Assembly: GCA_024282035.1 (NCBI GenBank)
Contig: JAMWZR010000018.1
Span: 1 to 52,549 of the forward strand
From: Nitrosomonas sp.
GTDB lineage: Bacteria > Pseudomonadota > Gammaproteobacteria > Burkholderiales > Nitrosomonadaceae
Reading direction: 5' to 3'
Length of the DNA: 52,549 bases
Of this stretch, positions 15,044 to 22,190 are shown piece after piece (position 1 is the first letter of the stretch; each line of letters starts with the position of its first letter). The notes beneath the pieces are model-generated. The model saw only the letters and a program-made list of their open reading frames with translations. It was not told the origin of the DNA and ran no database searches. A program made the position numbers and the translations under genes.

Positions 15044-15892
15044 TTAATCTTGCACCGGGCAAGGGGTTGTTGCAGGTGGCACGGAGCCTTTCTGGATAGC
15101 CAGTCGTTCCAGTTCGTCCAGCTCAGCTGTACTGAATCCTGCCTGTTGTCTTGCGGCACGATGCAGTGGACCACTGATCTGTCCGGTGATGTTTTGCCGA
15201 ACCAGGCTGTGAAATGTCAGCTCCGCATCGAGTCCACGTTGTGTGCAAAGATGATGAAACCAGTGCGATCCGATGGCGACGTGACCAATTTCATCGTGCA
15301 ATATGATTTCCAGTATCGCTGCAGTTTTGTAATCACCGGCTTGTTGTAACTTCCGGATGATGCCAGGGGTAACATCCAGCCCTCGTGCTTCCAATACGCG
15401 CGGCACCAGCGCCATGCGCAACAGTGGATCGGCAGCCGTGCGAATCGCCATTTCCCAGAGTCCGTCATGAGCGGGCAAGTCACCATAATCGCTACCCAGA
15501 TCCTGCAATCTCTGGCGCAGCAGGCAAAAATGATAAGCTTCTTCGGTGGCCACCCGAATCCAGTCGCTGTAATAGGGTTCGGGCAGATCGCGGAAACGGT
15601 ATACCGCATCCCAGGCCAGATTGATGGCATTGAACTCGATGTGCGTGATGGCATGAATCAGGGCAATCCAGCCCGGCTTCGTTCTCAGGCTGCGTCTCGG
15701 CACCGCTTCCGGGGCTATCAGCATAGGTTGGGCCGGACGACCGGGTGCACCGGGTGGCATTGCGGTACCTGCGCATGCCAGCGACAGTTTGCTATCGTGC
15801 CACGCTTGTGCGGTTTGTCGTGTCAGCCTGAGCTTGGCGTCGATGGTATTGGCCATCAGGCAGTCGGCGGCGGCATCAAACAGGGGTTTCAT
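15044..15892 (-). CDS. DUF455 family ferritin-like protein
   Basis: The 282-residue protein is of the DUF455 family, predicted to form a ferritin-like four-helix bundle with a di-iron site. Candidate ligands are visible as HIEFNAIN (about 90), EEAYHF (about 117), LEARGLD (about 167) and LHDEIGHVAIG (about 200), an alternation of Glu and ExxH-like motifs. The reaction is unknown. The family is common beside metabolic genes in proteobacteria, and a tRNA-hydroxylase-like role has been considered for related folds. It starts at ATG 15892 and reads convergently to metW. There is no signal peptide, so it is cytoplasmic. Confidence 0.82.
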   Translation of the reverse strand: MKPLFDAAADCLMANTIDAKLRLTRQTAQAWHDSKLSLACAGTAMPPGAPGRPAQPMLIAPEAVPRRSLRTKPGWIALIHAITHIEFNAINLAWDAVYRFRDLPEPYYSDWIRVATEEAYHFCLLRQRLQDLGSDYGDLPAHDGLWEMAIRTAADPLLRMALVPRVLEARGLDVTPGIIRKLQQAGDYKTAAILEIILHDEIGHVAIGSHWFHHLCTQRGLDAELTFHSLVRQNITGQISGPLHRAARQQAGFSTAELDELERLAIQKGSVPPATTPCPVQD

Positions 15893-16065
15893 AGCGTTAG
15901 AACTCGTGAAGAGGCATTCATTTTCTCGTGTTTTGGATGAAATACCAACTTTGTGGGAGAGAAAAGGGGAATGATTGGTAGCGCTGGTTCAAGATCGCTA
16001 ACCGATGTATCCTTGCAACGGCTCGATCCAAAAGACATTTCTTCCCTATCTGGAGAACAACAATA

Positions 16066-16488
16066 ATGCCCAACATATCGTACGATCCCTCACTTCACGT
16101 ACCATTGCCCGAAGGTCAGCCGGTGCTGCGCACGGTGCCCATGCCGGCAGATACCAATTACGCCGGCGATATTTTCGGTGGCTGGATCATGTCGCAAGTC
16201 GACATGGCTGGCAGCATTCCGGCAATTCGCCGGGCACGTGGTCGCATTGCCACGGTGGCAGTCAATTCATTCGTATTCAAACATCCCGTATTTGTCGGCG
16301 ACCTGGTGAGCCTGTATGCCAATATCATCAAGGTCGGCCGCACTTCCATCACGGTGGGCGTGGCGGTTTATGCGCAAAGGGGGGTGCGCGAAGGCGAGGA
16401 GGAAATCTGCATCAAGGTGACTGAGGCGGTGCTGACCTATGTGGCGATCGACAAGAATCGGAGGCCAAGAGTGGTGCCGGAGGAGTGA
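16066..16488 (+). CDS. yciA: Acyl-CoA thioesterase, YciA-like hotdog fold
   Basis: It hydrolyses acyl-CoA thioesters. The 140-residue single hotdog domain has the family's acidic catalytic region at ADTNYAGDIFGGWIMSQVD (D and N near residues 29-34). A conserved hydrophobic core (VNSFVFKHPVFVGDLVSLY) and a positively charged C-terminal tail follow. The start at ATG 16066 is preceded by TGGAGAA. It stands alone between divergent DUF455 and a small exported protein, so substrate cannot be inferred from context. Confidence 0.9.
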   Translation: MPNISYDPSLHVPLPEGQPVLRTVPMPADTNYAGDIFGGWIMSQVDMAGSIPAIRRARGRIATVAVNSFVFKHPVFVGDLVSLYANIIKVGRTSITVGVAVYAQRGVREGEEEICIKVTEAVLTYVAIDKNRRPRVVPEE

Positions 16489-16586
16489 TCGTGATCCGGT
16501 CGGGTTTTTTGATAAAAATGGGATGTACTAACCTGGTGATGAGTGTTGATGACGCTTCGTCGTGATTCAGCCAAGGAGACTGCATA

Positions 16587-17060
16587 ATGAATCGATATTT
16601 CAGGAAGATTTTGCTGATCGGGTTACTCATGTTGCTGGGGTGCCATCATGTTTTGGCCAGTGATATTTATTCACACATTGTTTTGAAACTGCCTTCCAAA
16701 CTGGAAAGAGAGGAGCCTTGGGTCAATATCATCAAAACGCGTGCTGAGTGGCAAGCGTTTTATGAAGAATTAACCGCTGATTTACAGAGTGACGATGCCC
16801 TGCCCGAAATCGATTTTGAAGTTTTTCAATTAATCGTGGGAGGAGTCGGAGCCAGGGGGGCAGGGGGTAATAGCTTGCAGGTAACAGGAATATATGAGTT
16901 CGATAATGACATCTCCATTTATGTGTTGGATGCTGCACCAGGCGATCATTGCTCTGCGATAACCGTGATCGATTATCCCATGACCGCTTTTTTGATCCGA
17001 AAAACGGACAAGTCAATTGGATTTAATGTGCAAAGCGCAAAAATAAATTGTGCCCAGTAA
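16587..17060 (+). CDS. Small exported protein or lipoprotein with PrcB C-terminal-like domain
   Basis: The 157-residue protein has an N-terminal hydrophobic segment ending in LLGC, which could be a lipobox with Cys19. A type I site after VLA (about residue 24) is the alternative. The mature part resembles the C-terminal domain of PrcB, a protease-complex-associated protein: a Trp-containing helix (EWQAFYEEL), the VDF-like strand (EIDFEVFQLIVGG), a glycine-rich GARGAGGNSL turn and a P-containing strand before the end. This match is from pattern only. Two cysteines (about 117 and 155) may form a disulphide. The ribosome-binding site AAGGAG (16574-16579) is good. No neighbour explains its role. 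Confidence 0.7.
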   Translation: MNRYFRKILLIGLLMLLGCHHVLASDIYSHIVLKLPSKLEREEPWVNIIKTRAEWQAFYEELTADLQSDDALPEIDFEVFQLIVGGVGARGAGGNSLQVTGIYEFDNDISIYVLDAAPGDHCSAITVIDYPMTAFLIRKTDKSIGFNVQSAKINCAQ

Positions 17061-17114
17061 TGTTCAGGCAGGTTAGATTTCCATAAATTCTTGCTGCATG
17101 TGTGCTAGCAGAGC

Positions 17115-17807
17115 TTAGGCAGCGTTTGTTTCAAACACCGTTATCCGCGGCGATGCCAGTTTTACCAGCCAGGAAATCGGCAGTTTCATATCAAGTCGTT
17201 CTTCCAGCCGATCGAGCAACCGTCGTTTGTGGTCACCGGTAACGACCAAAGCGATATGGTTGCTGCTTGCCAGCAAGTCCAGTGAGAGGCTGACGCGTAG
17301 TGATAGTGCGATCGGGGGGGCTGTGGCGACGCAGTGACGGGATGAAGCGATTTCGTGTTGTGAGCCGGGAAACAGCGATGCGATGTGACCATCCTCGCCC
17401 AGACCCAGTACCGTCAAATCCGGTGGCAGTGGAATGTGCGACAGACGTTGATGGATATCGTCGAGGGCAGTAAACGGATCGGTATGTTGGGTTTTAAGGC
17501 CGACAAACGTTGTTGGAACAGGCAAATGTGCCAGTAGGTATTGGCGTATTAGGTTTTCGTTCGATTGCGGATCGCCAATATCGACCCAACGTTCATCACT
17601 CAGGGTGACGGTGATACGATCCCAGGACAGTGAGCATTGCGCCAGTGCAGGCAGGTAGTGGCGCGGGGTGCTGCCGCCAGGGACGACCAAGGTGGCTCGT
17701 GGTTTCCGGATGAGGGTGTCGCGCAATATTGCTGCAACAAACTCGGCAAATCCTGCACTTAGGGATTGTATATCGGAATAAACCAGTCTGCGCATTGCAA
17801 GCGCCAT
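17115..17807 (-). CDS. pgl: 6-phosphogluconolactonase-like sugar-phosphate isomerase/lactonase
   Basis: The 230-residue protein of the 6-phosphogluconolactonase/glucosamine-6-phosphate isomerase fold would hydrolyse 6-phosphogluconolactone. Seen motifs: LVVPGGSTPRHYLPAL (phosphate-binding loop), VTLSDERWVDIGDPQSNE and LGLGEDGHIASLFPG, which contains the catalytic Asp-Gly-His. The start at 17807 lies one base after the stop of the HAD gene. Upstream in-frame codons would overlap that gene and lack domain similarity. It is the last gene of the six-gene operon, so its substrate could be a lactone in that pathway rather than, or as well as, 6-phosphogluconolactone. Confidence 0.88.
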   Translation of the reverse strand: MALAMRRLVYSDIQSLSAGFAEFVAAILRDTLIRKPRATLVVPGGSTPRHYLPALAQCSLSWDRITVTLSDERWVDIGDPQSNENLIRQYLLAHLPVPTTFVGLKTQHTDPFTALDDIHQRLSHIPLPPDLTVLGLGEDGHIASLFPGSQHEIASSRHCVATAPPIALSLRVSLSLDLLASSNHIALVVTGDHKRRLLDRLEERLDMKLPISWLVKLASPRITVFETNAA

Positions 17808-17808
17808 G

Positions 17809-18450
17809 TCAAACCAGCAGTCCGCGTAGATCGGGCACGATCTCCACGTCGGCAGGAAAGGGATTGACGTCACCGGGAAGAACACGACCTAAGAAAGCAA
17901 TGTGATTGGCTTGTGCGCCTTCATGATCCGCCATGGCGTCGCCGATCATCAGTACCGATCCGGGAGTCAGGTCATGCGAGGACAGGATTTCCGCAATGAT
18001 GGTTTTCTTCAATGCCGGTGCGCCGCGCACATCGGTGAAATAAGGCGCCAAGCCACGACGCTCGACGATGACCTTGAGCTCGATCTCCGGTGTGCCCGAG
18101 GCGACAAAAAGTGGAGTTTTGCCGGATTGTTGTCGGATCAGCTCGAATGCGCCGGGTACCGGATCGGCGGCAATCACCGCTTCGACGACCAGTTCGGAAA
18201 AGCGGATATCCAGTTGCTTTTCTTCCGCTTCGGTCAATGGTGGCCTGTGCAGAAAATGCTCCTGAAAGTGGCGAAATTTGCGATAGCGCGACATGCCGCC
18301 ATTTTGCGTGTGGAATTGTACGACCTGGGCAACGATGTCGGCGCCATGAACGCGATAGAGTTCTGCAAAAGCCTGGGTTTTGATTTTTCCCGATTCGACG
18401 ATGACACCGTCAAAATCGAAAATGATGGCTTGCCAATCGTGTTTGTTCAT
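17809..18450 (-). CDS. HAD-superfamily phosphatase (phosphoglycolate phosphatase/phosphomutase-like)
   Basis: The 213-residue HAD hydrolase has all four motifs: DFDGVIVES (nucleophile and acid aspartates), FVASGTPE (motif II), the lysine in APALKKTI (motif III) and IGDAMADHEGA (motif IV, DxxxD). The helical C1 cap lies between motifs I and II. It probably removes phosphate from a small sugar-type substrate. It starts 6 bases after the epimerase stop and ends 1 base before the lactonase start, so it belongs to the operon that may make a keto-deoxy sugar acid. In other keto-deoxy acid pathways a HAD enzyme performs the dephosphorylation step (KdsC). That parallel is inference. Confidence 0.87.
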   Translation of the reverse strand: MNKHDWQAIIFDFDGVIVESGKIKTQAFAELYRVHGADIVAQVVQFHTQNGGMSRYRKFRHFQEHFLHRPPLTEAEEKQLDIRFSELVVEAVIAADPVPGAFELIRQQSGKTPLFVASGTPEIELKVIVERRGLAPYFTDVRGAPALKKTIIAEILSSHDLTPGSVLMIGDAMADHEGAQANHIAFLGRVLPGDVNPFPADVEIVPDLRGLLV

Positions 18451-18456
18451 GGTGAT

Positions 18457-19386
18457 TCAGGCGCGATTGTCGGAAGTGGTGGGAGTGGCGTCGTCATTTT
18501 CATCGGCATGATGCAGGTCCTGATGAATTTCGCGCAGACAGTCGAGTATGCCTTGTCCCAGATCGACATGCTCGTTCAGCACTAGTTTTCGGCCAATGCG
18601 CGGTTGGAACGCGTACGGCGTGATTTCATAATGGTGCACCATGTTGGCTTCGTCGAAATGCAATTCGACCGGCCAAGGCAGAATTTCCGAGATCATGCGC
18701 ATGACATCCTTGATGCGCATTTTTTCCTGACCGGTCAGGATCAGGTGTCGATTGGCAAATTCGGGGGCAAGAATTTGCACGCTCATGCGGGCGGCATCCT
18801 CCACATGGATATATTCACGCAGGGCTTCACCGCTGCCTTTATAGGTTATCGAATGGTGCGCGACTGCTTCTTGCAGCATGCGGTAAATGCCGTTGCGTTT
18901 GTCGGAGCGACGGCCATACAGCGAACCATAACGCAGGATGCTGTAATTCAGCCCGTAACGCTCATGGTAGGTTTCGGTAAAACGTTCCGCTGCCTGCTTG
19001 CTGGCACGGTAAAACGATCCGGATTCGGAGTAGACGTACACGCTGCTGGCGAAAACAAAACGACGTGCACCGACAATACGTGCAGCCTCAAGCGCATGCA
19101 TGTTGCCTAGCACGTTGATGGTTGCTGTAGGGATCGGTTTGTCATTGGCTTCGTCGATGTCGGCGATTGCCGCGAAGTTGTACACATAGGTGGCACCCTT
19201 TGCGGCCTCGATGACTTGATCGAGATCCATGATGTCACCGATGACCATTTCCTGATTGTTTTTCTGATACGGGGACGGGCTGCGGTCGAACAGTCGCACC
19301 CGATAGCCCGCGGCAGATAGTGCATCGGCAACATGGCTGCCGAGAAAACCACTGGCACCGAAAACTACAACTGATTCGTTTTGCAT
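18457..19386 (-). CDS. NAD-dependent epimerase/dehydratase (extended SDR)
   Basis: The 309-residue extended short-chain dehydrogenase has the Rossmann motif GASGFLGSH at residues 10-18. The catalytic Ser/Thr region is SSVYVYS, and Y-R-A-S-K is the YxxxK pair near 128-132. Such enzymes epimerise, dehydrate or reduce sugars, usually nucleotide-linked. The substrate-binding half contains REYIHVEDAAR, common in UDP-sugar epimerases. It lies 13 bases after the hydroxyacid dehydrogenase and 6 before the HAD gene. The exact substrate is unknown. Confidence 0.88.
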   Translation of the reverse strand: MQNESVVVFGASGFLGSHVADALSAAGYRVRLFDRSPSPYQKNNQEMVIGDIMDLDQVIEAAKGATYVYNFAAIADIDEANDKPIPTATINVLGNMHALEAARIVGARRFVFASSVYVYSESGSFYRASKQAAERFTETYHERYGLNYSILRYGSLYGRRSDKRNGIYRMLQEAVAHHSITYKGSGEALREYIHVEDAARMSVQILAPEFANRHLILTGQEKMRIKDVMRMISEILPWPVELHFDEANMVHHYEITPYAFQPRIGRKLVLNEHVDLGQGILDCLREIHQDLHHADENDDATPTTSDNRA

Positions 19387-19399
19387 ACGTTATCCCTGA

Positions 19400-20329
19400 T
19401 TAGATGAGGCCGTTTTGACGCAAACCCTGTAGTAGGTTTTCTGCAGCTTCGATTTCCATGCGTTGTCGCGATTCCCGAGCCAGCGAGCCGATATGCGAAG
19501 TCAGAATGGTGTTGTTACATGCAGTGAGCGGACCATGATAGGGTTCCTGCTCGAAGACATCCAGGGCAGCGGCTGCGATTGTGCCGGATGTCAAGGCCGT
19601 GGCAAGCGCAGTTTCATCGACCAGTCCACCGCGTGCGGCATTGATGACGATGGCTTCCGGTTTCATCGCAGCGAATGCCTTGGCATCCAGCAGATGATGC
19701 AATTCTGCCGAGTAGGGCACATGCAGCGTAACGATATCGGCACTGGCGAGCAATTGCGGTAATGGCATGAGTGTGATGCCATCCGGAGTTTGATGCACAA
19801 AAGGATCGTGCGCTATAACAGTGGCTTCAAAAGCTTGGCACAGGCGGGCGACACGGCGACCGATGTGTCCCAGTCCGATAACACCGACGGTTTGTGCGGC
19901 TAGCAGACGACCTTGGGTGCGGGGCCACTCTCCGCCGCGTACGGCGCTGTCGATCGTGCTGATTTGTCGTAGCAGGTTCAGTATGTATCCGAGAGTCAGT
20001 TCGGCTACAGCTTGTGCCGGCGCTTCCGGTGTATTCAGTACGGTAATACCACATTGTTTTGCGGCAGCAAGATCGACGCTGTCCAGTCCGGCACCGCAAC
20101 GTGATATGACCTTGAGTTGGGGCGCTGCCTCGAAGACTCGCCTGGTCAGCGGTTCGATCCCGGCGATCAGACCAACGGCACCACCCTGGAGCAGTTCGAT
20201 GATTTCATCTTCGGTCAGTTTGCGCCGGTGTGGATTGGTGACGATGGCCATGCCGCTTTTCTGCAGATGCAGCAATGGCGGATTGTTGTCGGTACCGAAA
20301 GACGATGTGGAAATGACGAGCGTATTCAT
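19400..20329 (-). CDS. D-isomer-specific 2-hydroxyacid dehydrogenase (phosphoglycerate dehydrogenase-like)
   Basis: The 309-residue NAD(P)-dependent dehydrogenase interconverts a 2-keto acid and a D-2-hydroxy acid. It has the nucleotide-binding motif GVIGLGHIGRRVARL and all three catalytic positions: Arg in NAARGGLVDE, Glu in DVFEQEPY and His in TSHIGSLAR. It lacks the ACT domain of full-length SerA, so it may not be the serine-pathway enzyme. The start ATG overlaps the aldolase stop (ATGA), tying it to a 2-keto acid made by that enzyme. Reduction or oxidation of the aldol product or its precursor is a reasonable guess. Confidence 0.9.
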   Translation of the reverse strand: MNTLVISTSSFGTDNNPPLLHLQKSGMAIVTNPHRRKLTEDEIIELLQGGAVGLIAGIEPLTRRVFEAAPQLKVISRCGAGLDSVDLAAAKQCGITVLNTPEAPAQAVAELTLGYILNLLRQISTIDSAVRGGEWPRTQGRLLAAQTVGVIGLGHIGRRVARLCQAFEATVIAHDPFVHQTPDGITLMPLPQLLASADIVTLHVPYSAELHHLLDAKAFAAMKPEAIVINAARGGLVDETALATALTSGTIAAAALDVFEQEPYHGPLTACNNTILTSHIGSLARESRQRMEIEAAENLLQGLRQNGLI

Positions 20330-21096
20330 GATGTTTGCAATGAGGTTCGGATGCTGTGCAGATGGTTGCGGCAGATTGAATCGAGAATGCGGATGTCCAG
20401 GGCGTAACCGAGAAAGTTGAAACCAGCCTGGATGCGTTGCTGCAATGCCGATGGATCGGGTTCGATGACGTGGATGCCGCCCGGTTTGCCGGCACGACGA
20501 CCTGCTTCCAGAACGCGTGCAATGGCAGCTTGTACATCGGGGTGGTTCAGATCGCCTGGGCGTCCCATCGAACCGGACAGGTCATAGGGGCCGATGATGT
20601 AGGCATCGACGCCGGGTGTAGCCAGAATACTGTCAATGGCTTCGACGGCTTGAACATGTTCGATCATGACCACGATGACGGCGTTTTCATCCAGCCATTG
20701 GCGATAGGCCTGGAAACTCGCACCATATCCTTGTGCACGTGCTAGTCCAACGCCCCTTTGTCCGCGCGGTGGATAATACACGCCATCCACGGCGGCTTTG
20801 GCATCGGCAGCTGATTTGATCATCGGCACCATGATGCCGGTGGCGCCGGCGTCCATGACACGCTTGATCTGGTCGGGATGATTGGAGGTCAGACGCACGA
20901 TGGCGGGGCATTGCTTGCCATCCAGCACTTGAATGATCGACTGTACTTCGCCCAGCTCCAGCACGCTGTGCTCCATATCCAGGACCAGCCAGTCAAAACC
21001 TGCGGCAGCCATGATTTCGGCGATGGCGGGATGACCCAGCGTAATCCATGAGCCAATGGTCAATTCGGAGCGGTTCAACCGCGATTTGAGTGACAT
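20326..21096 (-). CDS. HpcH/HpaI family 2-keto-3-deoxy acid aldolase
   Basis: Class II aldolases of this family join pyruvate to an aldehyde, or cleave the product, giving 2-keto-3-deoxy acids. The 256-residue product shows DMEHSV, the metal-ligand Glu in MIEHVQA and the Asp in GPYDLSGSMG, plus RGQRGVGLARAQGYG near the active site. The start at 21096, eight bases after the kdsB-like stop, gives the family length. An upstream in-frame extension to 21327 lies inside the preceding gene and is not domain-like. It ends in an ATGA overlap with the dehydrogenase. Its pairing with a CMP-Kdo synthetase homologue suggests a biosynthetic rather than catabolic role. Confidence 0.9.
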   Translation of the reverse strand: MSLKSRLNRSELTIGSWITLGHPAIAEIMAAAGFDWLVLDMEHSVLELGEVQSIIQVLDGKQCPAIVRLTSNHPDQIKRVMDAGATGIMVPMIKSAADAKAAVDGVYYPPRGQRGVGLARAQGYGASFQAYRQWLDENAVIVVMIEHVQAVEAIDSILATPGVDAYIIGPYDLSGSMGRPGDLNHPDVQAAIARVLEAGRRAGKPGGIHVIEPDPSALQQRIQAGFNFLGYALDIRILDSICRNHLHSIRTSLQTS

Positions 21097-21104
21097 AGCG
21101 GTTC

Positions 21105-21854
21105 CTAATAGCGAGAAATCAGTGGATCGGATTCCATCAACCGGGCCACCCGTTGCAGATCGGCTTCCGTATCTACAGCCTGGGTATTGAATTCGGTTGG
21201 AACCATTTTGACTTGCAAGCCGTGTTCGAGCAGGCGCAGCATGTCGATCGATTCCAATTGCTCCAGCGGCGTCGGTGGTAGATTCGTATACTCGAACAGT
21301 GTGTTGCGGCGAAATGGAATGATGCACACCTGCTTGTACGCCGCCGTATCGGCGAATCCCGATTTGGCCAGTGTCGGTATTGGTCGCCGCGACATGTACA
21401 ATGCGTCGAGGTTATGGTTCATGACGACCTTGATCGTGTTGGGGTCGAGATAGTCGGCTTCCTGGTCGATTTGGCGTACCAGATTGACGCACCCAAGTCG
21501 AGGATCGGATTTGAAAGGCGCTACGGCGGTGTCGATCATGTCGGGATGCGTCATCGGTTCGTCTCCCTGCACCATGACGATTAGATCGGCATCCAACGAT
21601 GTAACGGCTTCAGCGACCCGGTCACTGGCGCGCTGATGCGTGTCGGAAGTCATGATGACGGAAGCACCAAATCCTTCTGCGACTTCCCGGATTTCTTCGT
21701 CACAAGTGGCGATGTAGGTGGCATCCAGCGATTTGCTCATGGCCACGCGCTTGTAGATATGTTCAATCATCGGGCGTCCCAGAATTTTGGCGATCGGTTT
21801 TCCCGGGAAGCGTGTCGACCCCATACGGGCCGGTATGACTGCAATTGTTTTCAT
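21105..21854 (-). CDS. CMP-Kdo synthetase family cytidylyltransferase
   Basis: The 249-residue enzyme activates a 3-deoxy-2-keto sugar acid with CTP. The family signature PARMGSTRFPGKPIAKI opens the protein. DTHQRASDRVAEA, VMVQGDEP and SRRPIPT follow in the order seen in KdsB. The segment that in standard KdsB reads like a His-containing GIYAYR strand is here AYKQVCIIPFRRN, so this looks like a divergent paralogue rather than the lipopolysaccharide housekeeping enzyme. That is inference. It is the first gene of the operon running to 17115. The divergent intergenic space to the glycosyltransferase genes probably carries its promoter. Confidence 0.87.
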   Translation of the reverse strand: MKTIAVIPARMGSTRFPGKPIAKILGRPMIEHIYKRVAMSKSLDATYIATCDEEIREVAEGFGASVIMTSDTHQRASDRVAEAVTSLDADLIVMVQGDEPMTHPDMIDTAVAPFKSDPRLGCVNLVRQIDQEADYLDPNTIKVVMNHNLDALYMSRRPIPTLAKSGFADTAAYKQVCIIPFRRNTLFEYTNLPPTPLEQLESIDMLRLLEHGLQVKMVPTEFNTQAVDTEADLQRVARLMESDPLISRY

Positions 21855-22139
21855 GAAAGTATCAGTTGTTCTGTGTAGTAGATTGGTCGGTCATTGCAAA
21901 CGGCAGTGAGTAAAAACGCAATGCTGATTATCAGGTCTTTCCGGTTTGCCGGGCAATATTTATTATCATATTTTATAGATCTGTGGTTGTGTGTATACAA
22001 TCCTGGTTCAAGTCTTGTGCTTATCTGGTAATTGCAAATACCCCAGAGTAGAATGCGCGTTTTACAAAATCTTCAGATTGCTTACCGTACAATGCGGTCG
22101 CGGCCCACGTATCCTCAAGTTGGTTGAACAAGGAAAATA
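21855..22139. other. Divergent intergenic region between the two polysaccharide operons
   Basis: It separates the cytidylyltransferase gene (minus) from the glycan genes (plus). It is AT-rich around 21960-22000, with -10-like boxes TATACA (21994) and TAGAAT (22049), but I cannot pair them with good -35 elements. No RNA gene, ops/JUMPstart element or terminator was seen. Two divergent promoters must lie here if the operons are read as proposed. Confidence 0.4.
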
Positions 22140-22190
22140 ATGATAAGACTGTATCTATTGAATAACTTGATCACTTCTGTATCGCGATGA
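22140..22190 (+). CDS. 16-codon leader ORF overlapping the start of the GT-B-like gene
   Basis: ATG 22140 is preceded by AAGGAAA, a good Shine-Dalgarno. It reads 16 codons (MIRLYLLNN...SVSR) to a TGA at 22188-22190 that overlaps the ATG at 22187 (ATGA). The downstream gene has no Shine-Dalgarno of its own just before its ATG. This arrangement fits translation coupling by reinitiation. The peptide itself may have no function. Confidence 0.45.
   Translation: MIRLYLLNNLITSVSR

Noticed and set aside
16005-16424. 139-codon plus-strand frame overlapping the YciA-like thioesterase
   Set aside because: Different frame of the same stretch. The thioesterase frame carries the hotdog motifs and the Shine-Dalgarno.
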